A DNA stretch of 64,000 nucleotides, taken from the NCBI RefSeq assembly GCF_003171515.1, contig NC_089393.1:1922001-1986000 (forward strand). The letters are read 5' to 3'. This DNA comes from Pyrenophora tritici-repentis. Lineage: Eukaryota; Ascomycota; Dothideomycetes; Pleosporales; Pleosporaceae. The notes below the pieces were generated by a model. That model did not search any database. It saw only the letters and a program-made list of their open reading frames with translations, and was not told the origin of the DNA. The position numbers were made by a program, and so were the translations under genes. Positions 1-10,752 of the stretch are shown piece by piece; the first letter of the stretch is position 1, and every line of letters starts with the position of its first letter.

Positions 1-2
1 CT

Positions 3-3000
3 CAGCAACCTACAAACCGAGTACCTGACAGACCCCTTGGCCTACCACATGACCCGTACAAGACGCTACCGCCGCGATGGTCTCGCAACGATCGGCTCGA
101 AGCCAATACGATCACGCAGTTCTCTAAGCTATGGGACAATAGCAACAAGTATACAGGGAATGCGTACGATCTCCTAGACGATAAGATTAAGATCTTCTTC
201 AGCATCTGCTGGCAGGTAGATATCCAGGAGGAGCAGTTTCACGCAGTGTTTCCCCGTATCCTTACCGGGCGTGCAGAGACGTTCTACATACAGGTTGTAG
301 AGAGAGATGATAGCTTTGCTGATGCGTACATGGCAATCAAAAACCACTTCGACCATGACGTCCATCACCAGCACTACTACACAGACTGGACGACTACAAC
401 CTTCGCTCGCACCCGCGCAGAGAACCCTGATAAGGGACTACACGAGGTTCTGCAGATCCTGCTTGACAAGCTGCAGCTATGCCAGCGTGCCCTTGGCAAG
501 AACTTTGAGGGTGAGGATGCCCTCCGCACTACGGTCATCAATGCCTGCCGAGGAGTACCAGAACTTGAGATGGCACTGTTCAAGCCAGCCACAATCTGTG
601 AAGGACTCTTCTCAGATCTACGATCCGCAGTGGAAACACACCTAGCACGGCAACACACCGCCCAGTTGGTCACAGAAGATCAATACTACCTAGACCGCCG
701 ATACAACGGCAATGGAAGGATCCGAGGTGGATCTCGAGGTGGAGGAGGATTCAGAGGCGGATCCAGAGGAGCATACCGAGGAGGCGAGCAGCGCGACGAC
801 AACGGACGAGGATTCAAGCCACGTTGGAGGAAGAAATGCTTTGTTTGCCGGAAGGAAGGATGCTGGTCTACCAACCACACAGATAAAGAGCGCAAAGATG
901 CCCGTGCGCAGTTCTTCTCTACGCTATACTTTACAGGTGCACAGCCCCCTGAGGACTTCTCCGTACATCTTGCAGAATACGAAGGGATCGAGCACACCAG
1001 CCAGTACAATCAGAGAGGCTGGAGAGAGGAGGAAGACTGCGAGGATGACGAGGATGACGACGTCGCGGAAGCACATTCTGAACACCAGTTCTTCAAGGAG
1101 CAATGCCTTGCAGACCAGGCGTTCTTGCATCATATCTCGGGCGACGACATATACAGCCGAGACGCGCCGTCAGCACCAGCATCGCAGTTCCTGCTTGAGG
1201 ACCGCTACACACGATCTGTGTACCAAGGAATCCTACCAGATACAGGCGCTGCAAACGTATCCACGGTCGGCAAGGAGCAATACCTCGCACTTACGAGAGA
1301 AGATCCGACGGTTAAGTTAGACACATCTACAGCAGGGAAAGCGTCTATTAAATTCGGAAAAGGCGAGGCTACAGCGTCGATTGGCACCGTGCAGGTCTCT
1401 ACGGAGATCGGAAAAATCAACTTCGAAGTGCTCGAGGCGCCTACGCCGTTCTTGCTATGCCTTGCAGACATGGACCGCTTAAAGGTATACTTCAACAATA
1501 CGACAGACGAGCTGGTTCAGGATGACGTACACATCCCGGTGATTCGCAAATGGGGACATCCTTGGTTCCATCTAAACAAGAGAGAGAGAGCAACTATGTT
1601 CCTAACGGAGACAGAATTGCGACGGCTCCATCGACGGTTTGGACACCCAGCTGTTACGCGACTAGTCAAACTCTTAAAGGATGCTGGCCATAACGACTTC
1701 GAAGAAAGAACCCTAGAAGAAGTCACTAAGTTCTGCCACCACTGCCAGCTCCACAGCTCCGCGCCGCGCCGATTCAAATTCACTCTTAAGGATGATCACC
1801 ACTTCAACTATGAGATCCTGGTGGACGTAATGTACCTAAGCAACAAACCTGTACTGCATGTGGTCGATTCCTCAACAGCGTTTCAAGGCGCGAGGTTCCT
1901 CAGCGCTATCTCAGCTAAAGAAACATGGCAAGCACTGCGGATACTATGGATCGACACCTACCAGGGACCACCCGACATCATCACGCATGATGCAGGTACT
2001 AACTTCGCGAGCGCAGAGTTCCGCGCAGAAGCAAAGATCATGGGAGTCACATGCAAGCAAGTACCTACGGAGGCGCACTGGTCTATCGGCAAAACTGAGA
2101 GGTACCATGCCCCTCTACGCCGGGCATGGGACATACTCCATGCAGAACTCACTGACACTATGTCCGACGACGCGATTCTCCAGATGGCTGTGAAGGCTGT
2201 TAACGATACTGCTGGCCCTGATGGACTAGTCCCGACGTTACTAGTCTTTGGAGCGTACCCACGAATGACTGCAGAGTCACCGCCATCACCATCAATGGTC
2301 AAACGCAGCGAGGCTATTCAAAAGGCGACGAAAGCCCTGCGCAAGCTCACTGCAGAGCGCCAAGTTGCAGACGCCTTGAACACCCGCAATGGACCAGCCA
2401 CTGCAGACATGCTCGCGCTCCCACTCCAGAGCGAAGTCTTAGTATGGAGAGAGAGTGATGGCTGGAATGGCCCGTACAAGATCGCCAGTACAGATGGCCA
2501 CAACATCACTGTCGACATGGTTAATGGTCCAGCGACATTCAGATCAACTGTCGTTAAGCCATACTACAGACCAGACCACCTGTGGAGCGACCCTGATGCG
2601 CCACACGCGCCGAATGAGCCGAATGAGCCGCACGAGCCGATAGCAGTACCTCCGGCAGCGCAACCACGTAGAAGAGGCCGCCCTCCAGGGTCAAAGAACA
2701 AGCGGAAGGCGCACGCGTACATCACCAAGAAGGAGCAGGACGATCTTGAGCTAGCTATCAAGCTACGGAACGATGGCGTGATCACAACCTCAGGCGCCCC
2801 CTTTGAAGCGTCTGATGACCAAGAGATCAGCGACCTAGTAGGTCGTGGAGTCTTCAAGTTTGAGCAATACGACGAGAGGCTACACAGCAAGATCCGGATC
2901 TTTAAGTCACGCCTAGTACGTGAGGTCAAGGGAAAGACAACTAAGCCTTATGAGAAATCCCGTCTGGTTATCCAAGGCTACCAAGACTATGGCAAGGAGG

Positions 3001-4355
3001 CTATCTTAACGCAGTCGCCAACCATCCAGCGATGTAGCCAGCGCCTGATTATGTCGCTGGCGCCTGGGCTAGTACAAAGCGGCATGAGCGTTGAGCTACG
3101 TGATATTACGCAGGCATACCCACAGGCTCAGACAACACTGAAGAGGACGATACTCGCACACCTCCCTACCGAGCTGGTACATCGATATCCAGAAGGCACG
3201 ATACTCCACGTGATCAAGCCACTATATGGGATCGCGGAGGCAGGAGTCCACTGGTGGACAACATATCACGGACACCACTGCAAGGAACTAGATATGTCAA
3301 CATCTACGTACGACCCATGCCTGTTGATCACGAACAGCGACGACGCAGACGTCTTCGGCATCGTCGGTATGCAGACAGACGACACCCTCATGCTCGGAAC
3401 GACCGCGTTCTTATCACGCGAAGAGAAAAAGATCCAGAAGGCGCAGTTTAGATCAAAACCAAAGGCTATGCTGACACCAGAGGTGCAGTTAGACTTTAAT
3501 GGATGTACACTTACGATGGACGCCAGCAGAGTCTTAATCCTCAGGCAGAAAGGACAAGGAGGAAGGATCAGGCTTGTTGATATTAGGGCACCCGACCGCG
3601 CGCAACAGTACACCGAGCAACGCGCCCGCGGAGCGTACATCGCATCAACATGCCAACCAGAGGCATCATTTGATCTGTCCGTAGCTGCTCAAGCGCAGCA
3701 ACCATCAGACGAGGACATTAAGGCACTCAACAAGCGCCTGAAATGGCAGATGGAGAATCTCACTCGTGGCCTACGCTACGTCACTGTCAACCTTACGGAG
3801 GCTAAGTTGATAGTCTTTGTAGACGGCTCCTTTGCCAACAACAAGGACCTCAGCTCACAGCTAGGCTTTGTCCTCATGCTCGTCAACGAGTCCATTGGCG
3901 CCAACACCTTCACAATACAAGGCAACGTGATCCACTACAGCTCTACAAAGTGCAAGCGCATCACACGGAGCGTACTGGCCTCAGAGATCTACGGCATGGT
4001 CAACGGCTTTGACATAGGCATCGCGGTTGCAACCACGCTAAGGATAGTTACAGAACGACTTGGACTACCTGCAATTCCCTTGGTTATCTGTACAGACTCG
4101 TACTCCTTGTACGAGTGCCTAGTAAAGCTTGGGACAACGAAGGAGAAGCGCCTCATGATCGATATTATGGCGCTGCGCCAATCATATGAGCGTCGCGAGA
4201 TCACGGAGATCCGCTGGATCAATGGCGAAGACAATCCTGCAGACGCCTTCACGAAGGCATCGCCAAACCGCGCTCTTGAACGCTTTATTGACGGCAATAA
4301 GCTGACAGTCCGAGTAGATGGATGGGTGCAGAGGCCAACAAGCTTTGATGTTTAA
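3..4355 (+). mobile_element. Ty1/copia Gag-Pol polyprotein, 5' end cut by the window edge
   Basis: The frame is open without a stop from base 3 to the TAA at 4353-4355, so the coding region extends beyond the left edge; the GTG at 246 is internal, not a start. Domains in order: Gag-like N-terminal part; glycine/arginine-rich stretch and zinc knuckle of the CFVC...GCWSTNH type near 837-880; aspartic protease with D-T-G at 1239-1247; GAG pre-integrase HHCC finger near 1630-1760; integrase core with D at 1824, D at 1989 and E at 2097; copia reverse transcriptase with the catalytic pair in M-Q-T-D-D-T at 3369-3386; RNase H with VDGS near 3819-3830 and a later CTDSYS motif. Integrase precedes reverse transcriptase, which defines copia rather than gypsy. 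No frameshift or nonsense codon is seen, so this part may be functional. The 5' LTR, primer binding site and polyprotein start lie outside the window. Confidence 0.95.
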
Positions 4356-4420
4356 TGCTATACACTGTCACTACCGATACAAGCAGAGTTACTAGCTATC
4401 CAGAAAGAAAAGACTTCCAG

Positions 4421-4612
4421 TGTCGGATCGTGAGTATCGGTAGAGACGTCGGCTGCTGGACACTTCGGCCCGACTTCGGCCCACCTTGCGCAAGAGCTTA
4501 GGTATACCTTCGTAGCACCTATGTTCGTAGATATCAATTAGAACCACCGAACAGAATGCATTCCTAGTTATCGTTATTTCCCTTTACGCACTTAGTGCAA
4601 AGCCAACCAACA
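4421..4612 (+). repeat. 3' LTR of the copia element
   Basis: A 192-bp sequence starts TGTCGGATCGTG and ends CCAACCAACA, giving the expected TG...CA termini, and lies 65 bp after the polyprotein stop. A purine-rich stretch (agaaagaaaaga) lies about 7 bp upstream and may be the polypurine tract, though it does not abut the LTR. It is near-identical to the copies at 50275-50465 and 55267-55458 and to the inverted copy at 33575-33939. The next five bases are CGAAC, the predicted right target duplication; its partner is off the left edge. Confidence 0.93.
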
Positions 4613-7600
4613 CGAACAGACATTCGGACAGACGTCAAAGGGCCGTCTTCCAACCCCGCCGCAAGCGCGAATGTTCCTGTCGGCTACTCGCCGAACAAGG
4701 ACAAGGGGACTTCCGCATTTGTCAGTTTCCCTGTCCATCACTTCCTAAATCACTCGCACGACAATTGTGGCTCCCCACATGTCTATCCAAATCTACATAC
4801 CATGTCACTTGCCTCACTACCGGCGACACACCATCACATGCCAAACTTTCGTGCGCCACCCCACGTAAGCAAGGCCGCTCTCGTATCGATCCGTAAGGAG
4901 GCAAGGCACCCGGCACTCCTGCTCCATATAGCATGTCAAGGCATGGCATCTGGCTGACGCACGATAATCGTCCAGGGTACGGGTATGCTGATGTCAGATT
5001 CGCGATGCTGCCCATGTCACTGTCGGGCGTGCCGAACCAGAAAAAATCAAAATCCGGACCGAAACGCTCAGATCATTATATTGAGTTTCTTAGTTCAACG
5101 AAACCCATCTGTCAAAAAACTCTTGGGTGCCACCGGAACCAAGAGCTTGGTAAAAAACCGGGAGATATGCTGAAGAATTGCCCCGGCGTTTTCGTAAAGG
5201 CTCAGGATGATCTTTTTCCGATACTACCCGTTACCAGAGGGTTATCCTTGTTTGATGACTGACCGAAGGGGGGGCAGACGTGGCAAGGGGCAGCAGGAAG
5301 GTCAAAACACACACAACACACCACTTTTGAAGTTGTGGTCTATCTTACTAGTCAGTCAGGACTCTTCAACTCGGATAGCCCATGTTCAGGCTTGCCGCGC
5401 AGAGGTGAAAAATAGGCAAAAAGCAAAAATGACGCTAACAACGCGTGTCCAAAAGCTTACACCCACGCGGTACATGGCTTGTTCAAAACTCATGCCATAC
5501 AAACACACGCCAATTTGCGACACGGACGGACAACAAACTACCATGTTATTACAGTAGGCAGGACGCGAAACTCGCGCTTCCACCAGCCCATCGCATTGGG
5601 CTGGCTACCGTATACGAGAATAAATTCCAGTTCTTGCATCTTTAGCCCGTTATACCTGTTACGTCACACGCACCTTCCTCGTACAGTAGTACAGTAGTAC
5701 GGTAGGTAAATCAAACCACATGTTTCTCCAACTACCTATACCCCAGCTTTACCCTCTAATCTCGCATACATGATATGTCTCTGTCTCTTACAAACACATA
5801 CCCTTCCACCTTCCCCATCCTAATCATACTCCGTTCCCGTATTCACATACAAACGCGCGGTTTATATCACACCACTTTACTTGTGTACGCACACGGCAAA
5901 TCCATTGCTTCCCCCATTGCCATTCCGGTCCAAGTGCCAAATCGGCTGTTTCACGCGTGCTAGTTGGTTCAGAAAAACACGCGTGTAGTCCGAGCGTCCT
6001 TTTTTTTTCTCTTGTTGCTGGCGGCGGGCTTGTCAGGGGGTAGGCAGGTATACGGTGGTGGGAAGGCGCGCCATGTTTCAGAAAATGGGCGGATCGTAAC
6101 AGGTCTGGACAGGGGGGGCAGGGACATGGGTAGGGTGAGGTAAGCGAAGCGAGGGGTGTCATGTGAGCTATGCTAGCATTGGTGTTGTTGAACGGAGGAA
6201 GGGAAGTTGCAGATAGATGGGGAGGCGGATGAGTGGAGAGATTGTGTGTGTGCTGGGGTTGGGTTGCGAAGAGGGAGAGATGTGAGGACGGAAGAAATAA
6301 TTTTTGTTTCTTGTTCGGAGTAAATTGTGCGAAAGTTATTTGTTGTTGTTGTAGGTGTTGTTTGTTGTTCCGGGTAGGTAAGTCGCGTGATTTTTTGCGT
6401 AAACGAGGTTTGTTTCACTCCTTTCTGTTTGGAGTAGACGAGATAGGTTCTTGGTAAACAGATACATGTCACGCGTAAAGACGGGGGGGCTGTGATGAGG
6501 CTTTAGCTACATCGCTGAACCTGCCACATAACCGACATAGGAAACACTTTATCGCTATACTTCAAACACCTCCTTTCGCATAGACTAGACTTTGAGAGAT
6601 AACATGGTGCTCCTTCTCTTACACAATAACTACTTTACCTACCGAACCACGCCTATATCTATCCCATTATCTAATCAATCAAGCAATCAAATGTCCCGGA
6701 AAATCCATGTTCACACCACACTACACTCCCCTACCAAAGATCTACACCTCACCCGCCCAAGCTTACATACACTGACCCAAGCGGAGGGAAAAAAAAGAAA
6801 AGGTACTTCCCGCACCGCACCCCCCCCTACTTCGTATCGCGCACGCCCAAAGCCAAGGGTGACGACGATCTTCACAGCACTAGGGCTTACATAGCCACAC
6901 GGCGGAAGTCTCCTCAAGCCTTAAGCCTCTCCCTCTTGTCGCTCAGGGTCAACTAAGCCCTAGTAGAAACTAGGTAAAGCGTTTGGATTTGCAGTTTGGA
7001 TGCTGACGGGCGACCGTGGTGACGGTACGCAAGTGATGATGATGATGATGTACATGATTTTACTAGGACTGACCGTTGGGCATCTAAAAGGAACCGTTCA
7101 TGGTAATCGGCTGGGTTACGTAGTCGGCAGTTGCAATGGTATGGGATGGGATGAGGGGGAGAGAAGATGGTCCGCTCACCCCTCATTTCCTAGACTAGTG
7201 TAGGGGGGGAGGAAGAGCATGAAGTGTGGCGAATTGCGATATACAAAGTGTGAAACGAGGCTTGTGAAGGTCTATTGCTTGTTCTGATTATTGGCATAAA
7301 GCTAGTGTGATATTCTTATGGCTAAGCCAGACTATGCGTGCACAGCCATATACACATGGATACGATGCAATAGTTCACGAGGTTAGAAAACGGTTGAGAG
7401 AAAGATTTGGAATCGAATACGACAAGTAAAACGAACGGAGTATAATGCAATAACAGAAGCGAAAATAGAAACTACGACGAAAGAAAGCAAAAGAGAGTAA
7501 AGGTATTTGGAAAATCAACGTTCTTATTTCTGCAGCTAGGCTAGAGACGGCGTCGCTGTGCGCGAGCGCCAAACTCTTGAGTGTTAACTTTGTCCTGCCT

Positions 7601-8166
7601 GTTTTCTGCTCCACCAACCGGACCTTGATCCGGTATAATGATTACACCACCACCACCACCCGATATTTCTTTCCCTTTCCCATTCCAATAGGTATTTCCT
7701 TCCACCAATGAGCGCCTTAAAAAGGGGGTTGGGTAGTCGAAGAATGAAAAGAAAAAAGAACTATGAATAAGTCATGAGGCATGGTGTGTTTCAAGACGTA
7801 ACAAACGTCCCGAAAGTCCGCTCATCCTGCTCATATGAACATAATCCAAGCAAAATCCGAAACCAAAGTAGAAGAGAGGCCAAATGTTAGGAAATCTGAA
7901 CAACATATAGAAATGTGCATGTGTGTGGGGTATAACCCTGCGTGCCGTATTAGACCGCTGGCGCTTTTACGAAACGTATGGAAAGAAATTGCGTGCGACT
8001 GGAATCGTGCCAAGATGAAGGGGTAATAGTACGCAGCGCTGAAACATGAAAGTATGAATAGGTCGAACGAGTGCTATGCCGTGAATATGGTCGAAGATGT
8101 GACGAATCGAATCGAATGAGATCGAATTGCCGCTGGAGTATTATCGAACCAAGATGCAGATCAGTG
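4613..8166. other. Intergenic, no gene seen
   Basis: About 3.5 kb between the copia 3' LTR and the 3' end of the next gene. Open frames are short, overlap on both strands and show no domain, signal peptide or splice logic. Pyrimidine-rich and short simple-sequence tracts occur (for example a GAT run near 7036). It may contain UTRs but I see nothing definable. Confidence 0.6.
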
Positions 8167-9655
8167 TTATGAGTGGAACAGGTCCCAGGCTCTTGCACAA
8201 AGTCCGATGAATTCTTGCTTCTTCTTTTCTTGTGTTTCTGGAGAATCCCGGCCGGCTCCAAAGGGACCAAGGCGTGGTTGCTGGCGGCCTAGTGGCGGTG
8301 TGCCGTTGTCTTGCTCGTATTCGTCACGGCCACGTCTCCGTGCGCTGCTGGGACCACGCTGCAATTCAGGTCTCGATGGGTAAGCGGAGGATGCGTTCTT
8401 GTTGGGCATTGGCGATGGCGGCGTGGGGGGTTGATGGCCACCGTAGTGAACGAGACGGGGCAGGAGATCCTCACGGCCACCAGAAAGTTGCTGCACTGCC
8501 TCCTCGGCCGACTTGTACTCACGAGGCCTTGATGTGGGAGGTGGCTGTGTGAATTGTGGGGGAGGGAAGCTGGGCGAGTGCATCGGGGGCTGGACATTGG
8601 AATGCGAAGAGTTTCCCGGGCTGCCGTTGTGGTACGCATTTCGCGCAGTTCCCAGCGGTTCTGGGAAGACATCCGAGATGGGAGGTAACCGGTTGTTGGT
8701 CTGCTGAGCCGGTACATGATGGATGTGTGACTGTTGCGATAAGTTGGATGGGCCGTTGGCGAGCTGTCGCGAAGCAGGTGCGTTGCTGCGGAGACCAGTA
8801 AAGGTTTGGTTGATTGGGGCTGACTGAATGACGCGGTCGGCGGAGAACTGCTGGTGCGAGGGAGGAGCGATAGAAAGACCAGGAGGAGGGCCCCTTCGGC
8901 GGGAAGTCATGGGGGTCTTGATAGTCCGTCCAAAAGCACCGATTTCAGTGTTGCGAGTGTCGTCCGACTCGGCGGGGCCAGTCTTGCCGCCCTTTTGGCG
9001 AGCCTCGATAATCTGGCGCTGGCGCTCTCTTACATCCAGACTGCGTTGGAGCTGCTCACGCATAGTCGGGTCCTGGGTGTGGAAGCCTGGCGAGAGGCAG
9101 GCGAGGCCAACATCGTGCAACTGACCCGAAGGACGGGCAGTGAGGGCACCACTCGAGTGGACAATGTTGTGGTTGGCCAAGTTTAGGCGCTGGGGTCGGT
9201 GGCGGGTGGTGGTGGGCATGTCGGGCGAGGTAGGTTCCTTCTTGACGACTATCTTGGGAGGCGGGCCACGAGACCTGCGCTCGGAGGGACGGTTAGACAT
9301 GAGTGACATGATGTCTCTGTGAGGAGGGGACATTGATGTGGAGGTGGGAGACGAGGCCGAGGCCTGTCGGCTAGAAGAGGTAGAAGAGGTAGAAGAAGTT
9401 GAAGAAAGACTAAAAGACGTACGAAAGAGGTGAGCGCTTGTTCTCGGCTCTGTGCTGTGCACCTGGACTGGAGGCGGTAGGTGAAGCATTTTCGGAAGGC
9501 GGCAGCTGAGCAGTACGAGAGTTGGGCGTCACTTTGTGGGGAGAAGAAGTTGAGGGCTGGATGGGTGCATATGTCCTCGAGGAGCCTACGCCGTCTACCG
9601 ACGCTGGTGCCGCATGCTGAGCAGGGGCCGGGGGATTGGCGACAACGGTGGTCAT
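8167..9655 (-). CDS. Disordered Pro/Ser-rich protein, function unknown
   Basis: Two exons are inferred: 9655-9423 and 9316-8167, with a 106-nt intron (donor GTACGT, acceptor TCACAG), giving 460 residues. The splice joins KRSPLS to DIMSLMSNRPSERR in frame, and the start ATG at 9655 sits in a good context (ACCATGA). The second-exon frame alone also opens upstream through the intron, but that gives an unnatural Ser/Thr run from the intron's pyrimidine repeat. The protein is low complexity: basic motif SERRSRGPPPKIVVKKEP after the splice, a charged helix-like piece (REQLQRSLDVRERQRQ), and a conserved-looking C-terminus ending in QEFIGLCARAWDLFHS. I do not recognise a family. A nuclear or regulatory role would fit the composition but is only a guess. 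Confidence 0.72.
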
Positions 9656-10223
9656 GGTCGCGTGTGGGCGTCCGTGTGAGAAGCAATGGGAGGGGCAGAT
9701 AGATTGTAGGAGTGAGGGTGGCAGGGTCTTGTACGAAGTCCGCTACACCAAGTGTCGAGGGATGTGGGCAGCCAGGGCAGATCAAAGGCTGGTGCAACAC
9801 GGGCGCCGGGGCAGACACCAGGGCGGGGCAAGTTTGCACGGCAACAAGTGGCAGTTGTGCAATGCGAAAAAGGTGGAACCGGAAACCAGACGAGACAAGA
9901 GGGGAGGGGGGGGTCACAATAAGCCAGAGAGCTGTGCAGGTTCGTGGCTTGTCGGGCGCGGGTGTGGAGGGGATAAAAATGGCGGGCACGGACGCGGACG
10001 CGATGGAGGATGAGGATGTGTTTGCAGAGGGCCAGGCTAGGATAGTTGAATGCGAGGCGGCAGGGGGGAGTTTTCAGCGATACAGCGGCTGGCATGGGAC
10101 ATGGGCGGGCCTGCCTGTGCTGGCCTTTGCCCCAGGCCGTCCTCCGTCTAGGGCGAGCACATGTCGCGCGCTGCGGGAGCTCGCTGCAGCAGACAGACGC
10201 CACCGGCCAACCATTGTTTCGGC

Positions 10224-10258
10224 TAGTAGTAGTAGTAGTAGTAGTAGTAATAGTAGTG
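10224..10258. repeat. Trinucleotide microsatellite (TAG)n
   Basis: About eleven TAG/AGT units with one TAA interruption, in noncoding sequence. Confidence 0.9.
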
Positions 10259-10666
10259 TGATTGGTTGTAAGTGTTGGAAGGTACTGTAAGTAACTAAGT
10301 AGACGAAATGCGCACTATCATTCACCATGCACATGCTCAGACTCAGACTTGTGCGAGTGGACACCAGCGCCATCAGATTCACTTGAATGCGCGTGCCACA
10401 ACTTGATGAGTTCGTGATGAGTGGTCGCTGTGTACAGCCCAGCGCGTTACAGGCCCATTGCCAATACTTGGCCCCCCGCCAATCACGGCCCTGCTCGCTG
10501 AGGCCTGCTCATCCACCCCAGACGAGCCTTTGACCTGTTTCACGCCGGCGCGTCAGCGGTTTGACCACGCTGCATTCGGCTACCATGGACACGGTGCCCG
10601 GCGGCGATTAATTCGACAGGAACATGGTTCATGGGCTCGTGTTTCAGCCAGCCCACTCGGGCCAAA

Positions 10667-10681
10667 GAGCCAGAGCCAGTG

Positions 10682-10718
<37 letters not shown>

Positions 10719-10752
10719 CAGTGCCAGTGCCAGTGCCAGTGCCAGTGCCAGC
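10667..10752. repeat. Hexanucleotide tandem array (GCCAGA/GCCAGT)
   Basis: About 14 tandem 6-bp units, mostly GCCAGA in the left part and GCCAGT in the right part, so the array is segmented by variant. Because the unit length is a multiple of three, all frames stay open (Gln/Ser on +, Pro/Glu or Gly/Thr/Ser in other frames), which explains the long spurious frames here. Confidence 0.9.

Noticed and set aside
246..248. GTG as the start of the copia polyprotein
   Set aside because: The frame is open from base 3 with Gag-like sequence before it, and GTG is not a normal eukaryotic start; the real start is off the window.
5207..5557. Small plus-strand frames in the 4.6-8.2 kb gap
   Set aside because: Overlapping frames on both strands with no homology-like motifs.
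9317..9489. Starting the disordered-protein gene at the ATG at 9489 or 9333 without an intron
   Set aside because: That uses the pyrimidine-rich intron as coding sequence; strong GTACGT/TCACAG signals and a better-context ATG at 9655 favour the two-exon model.
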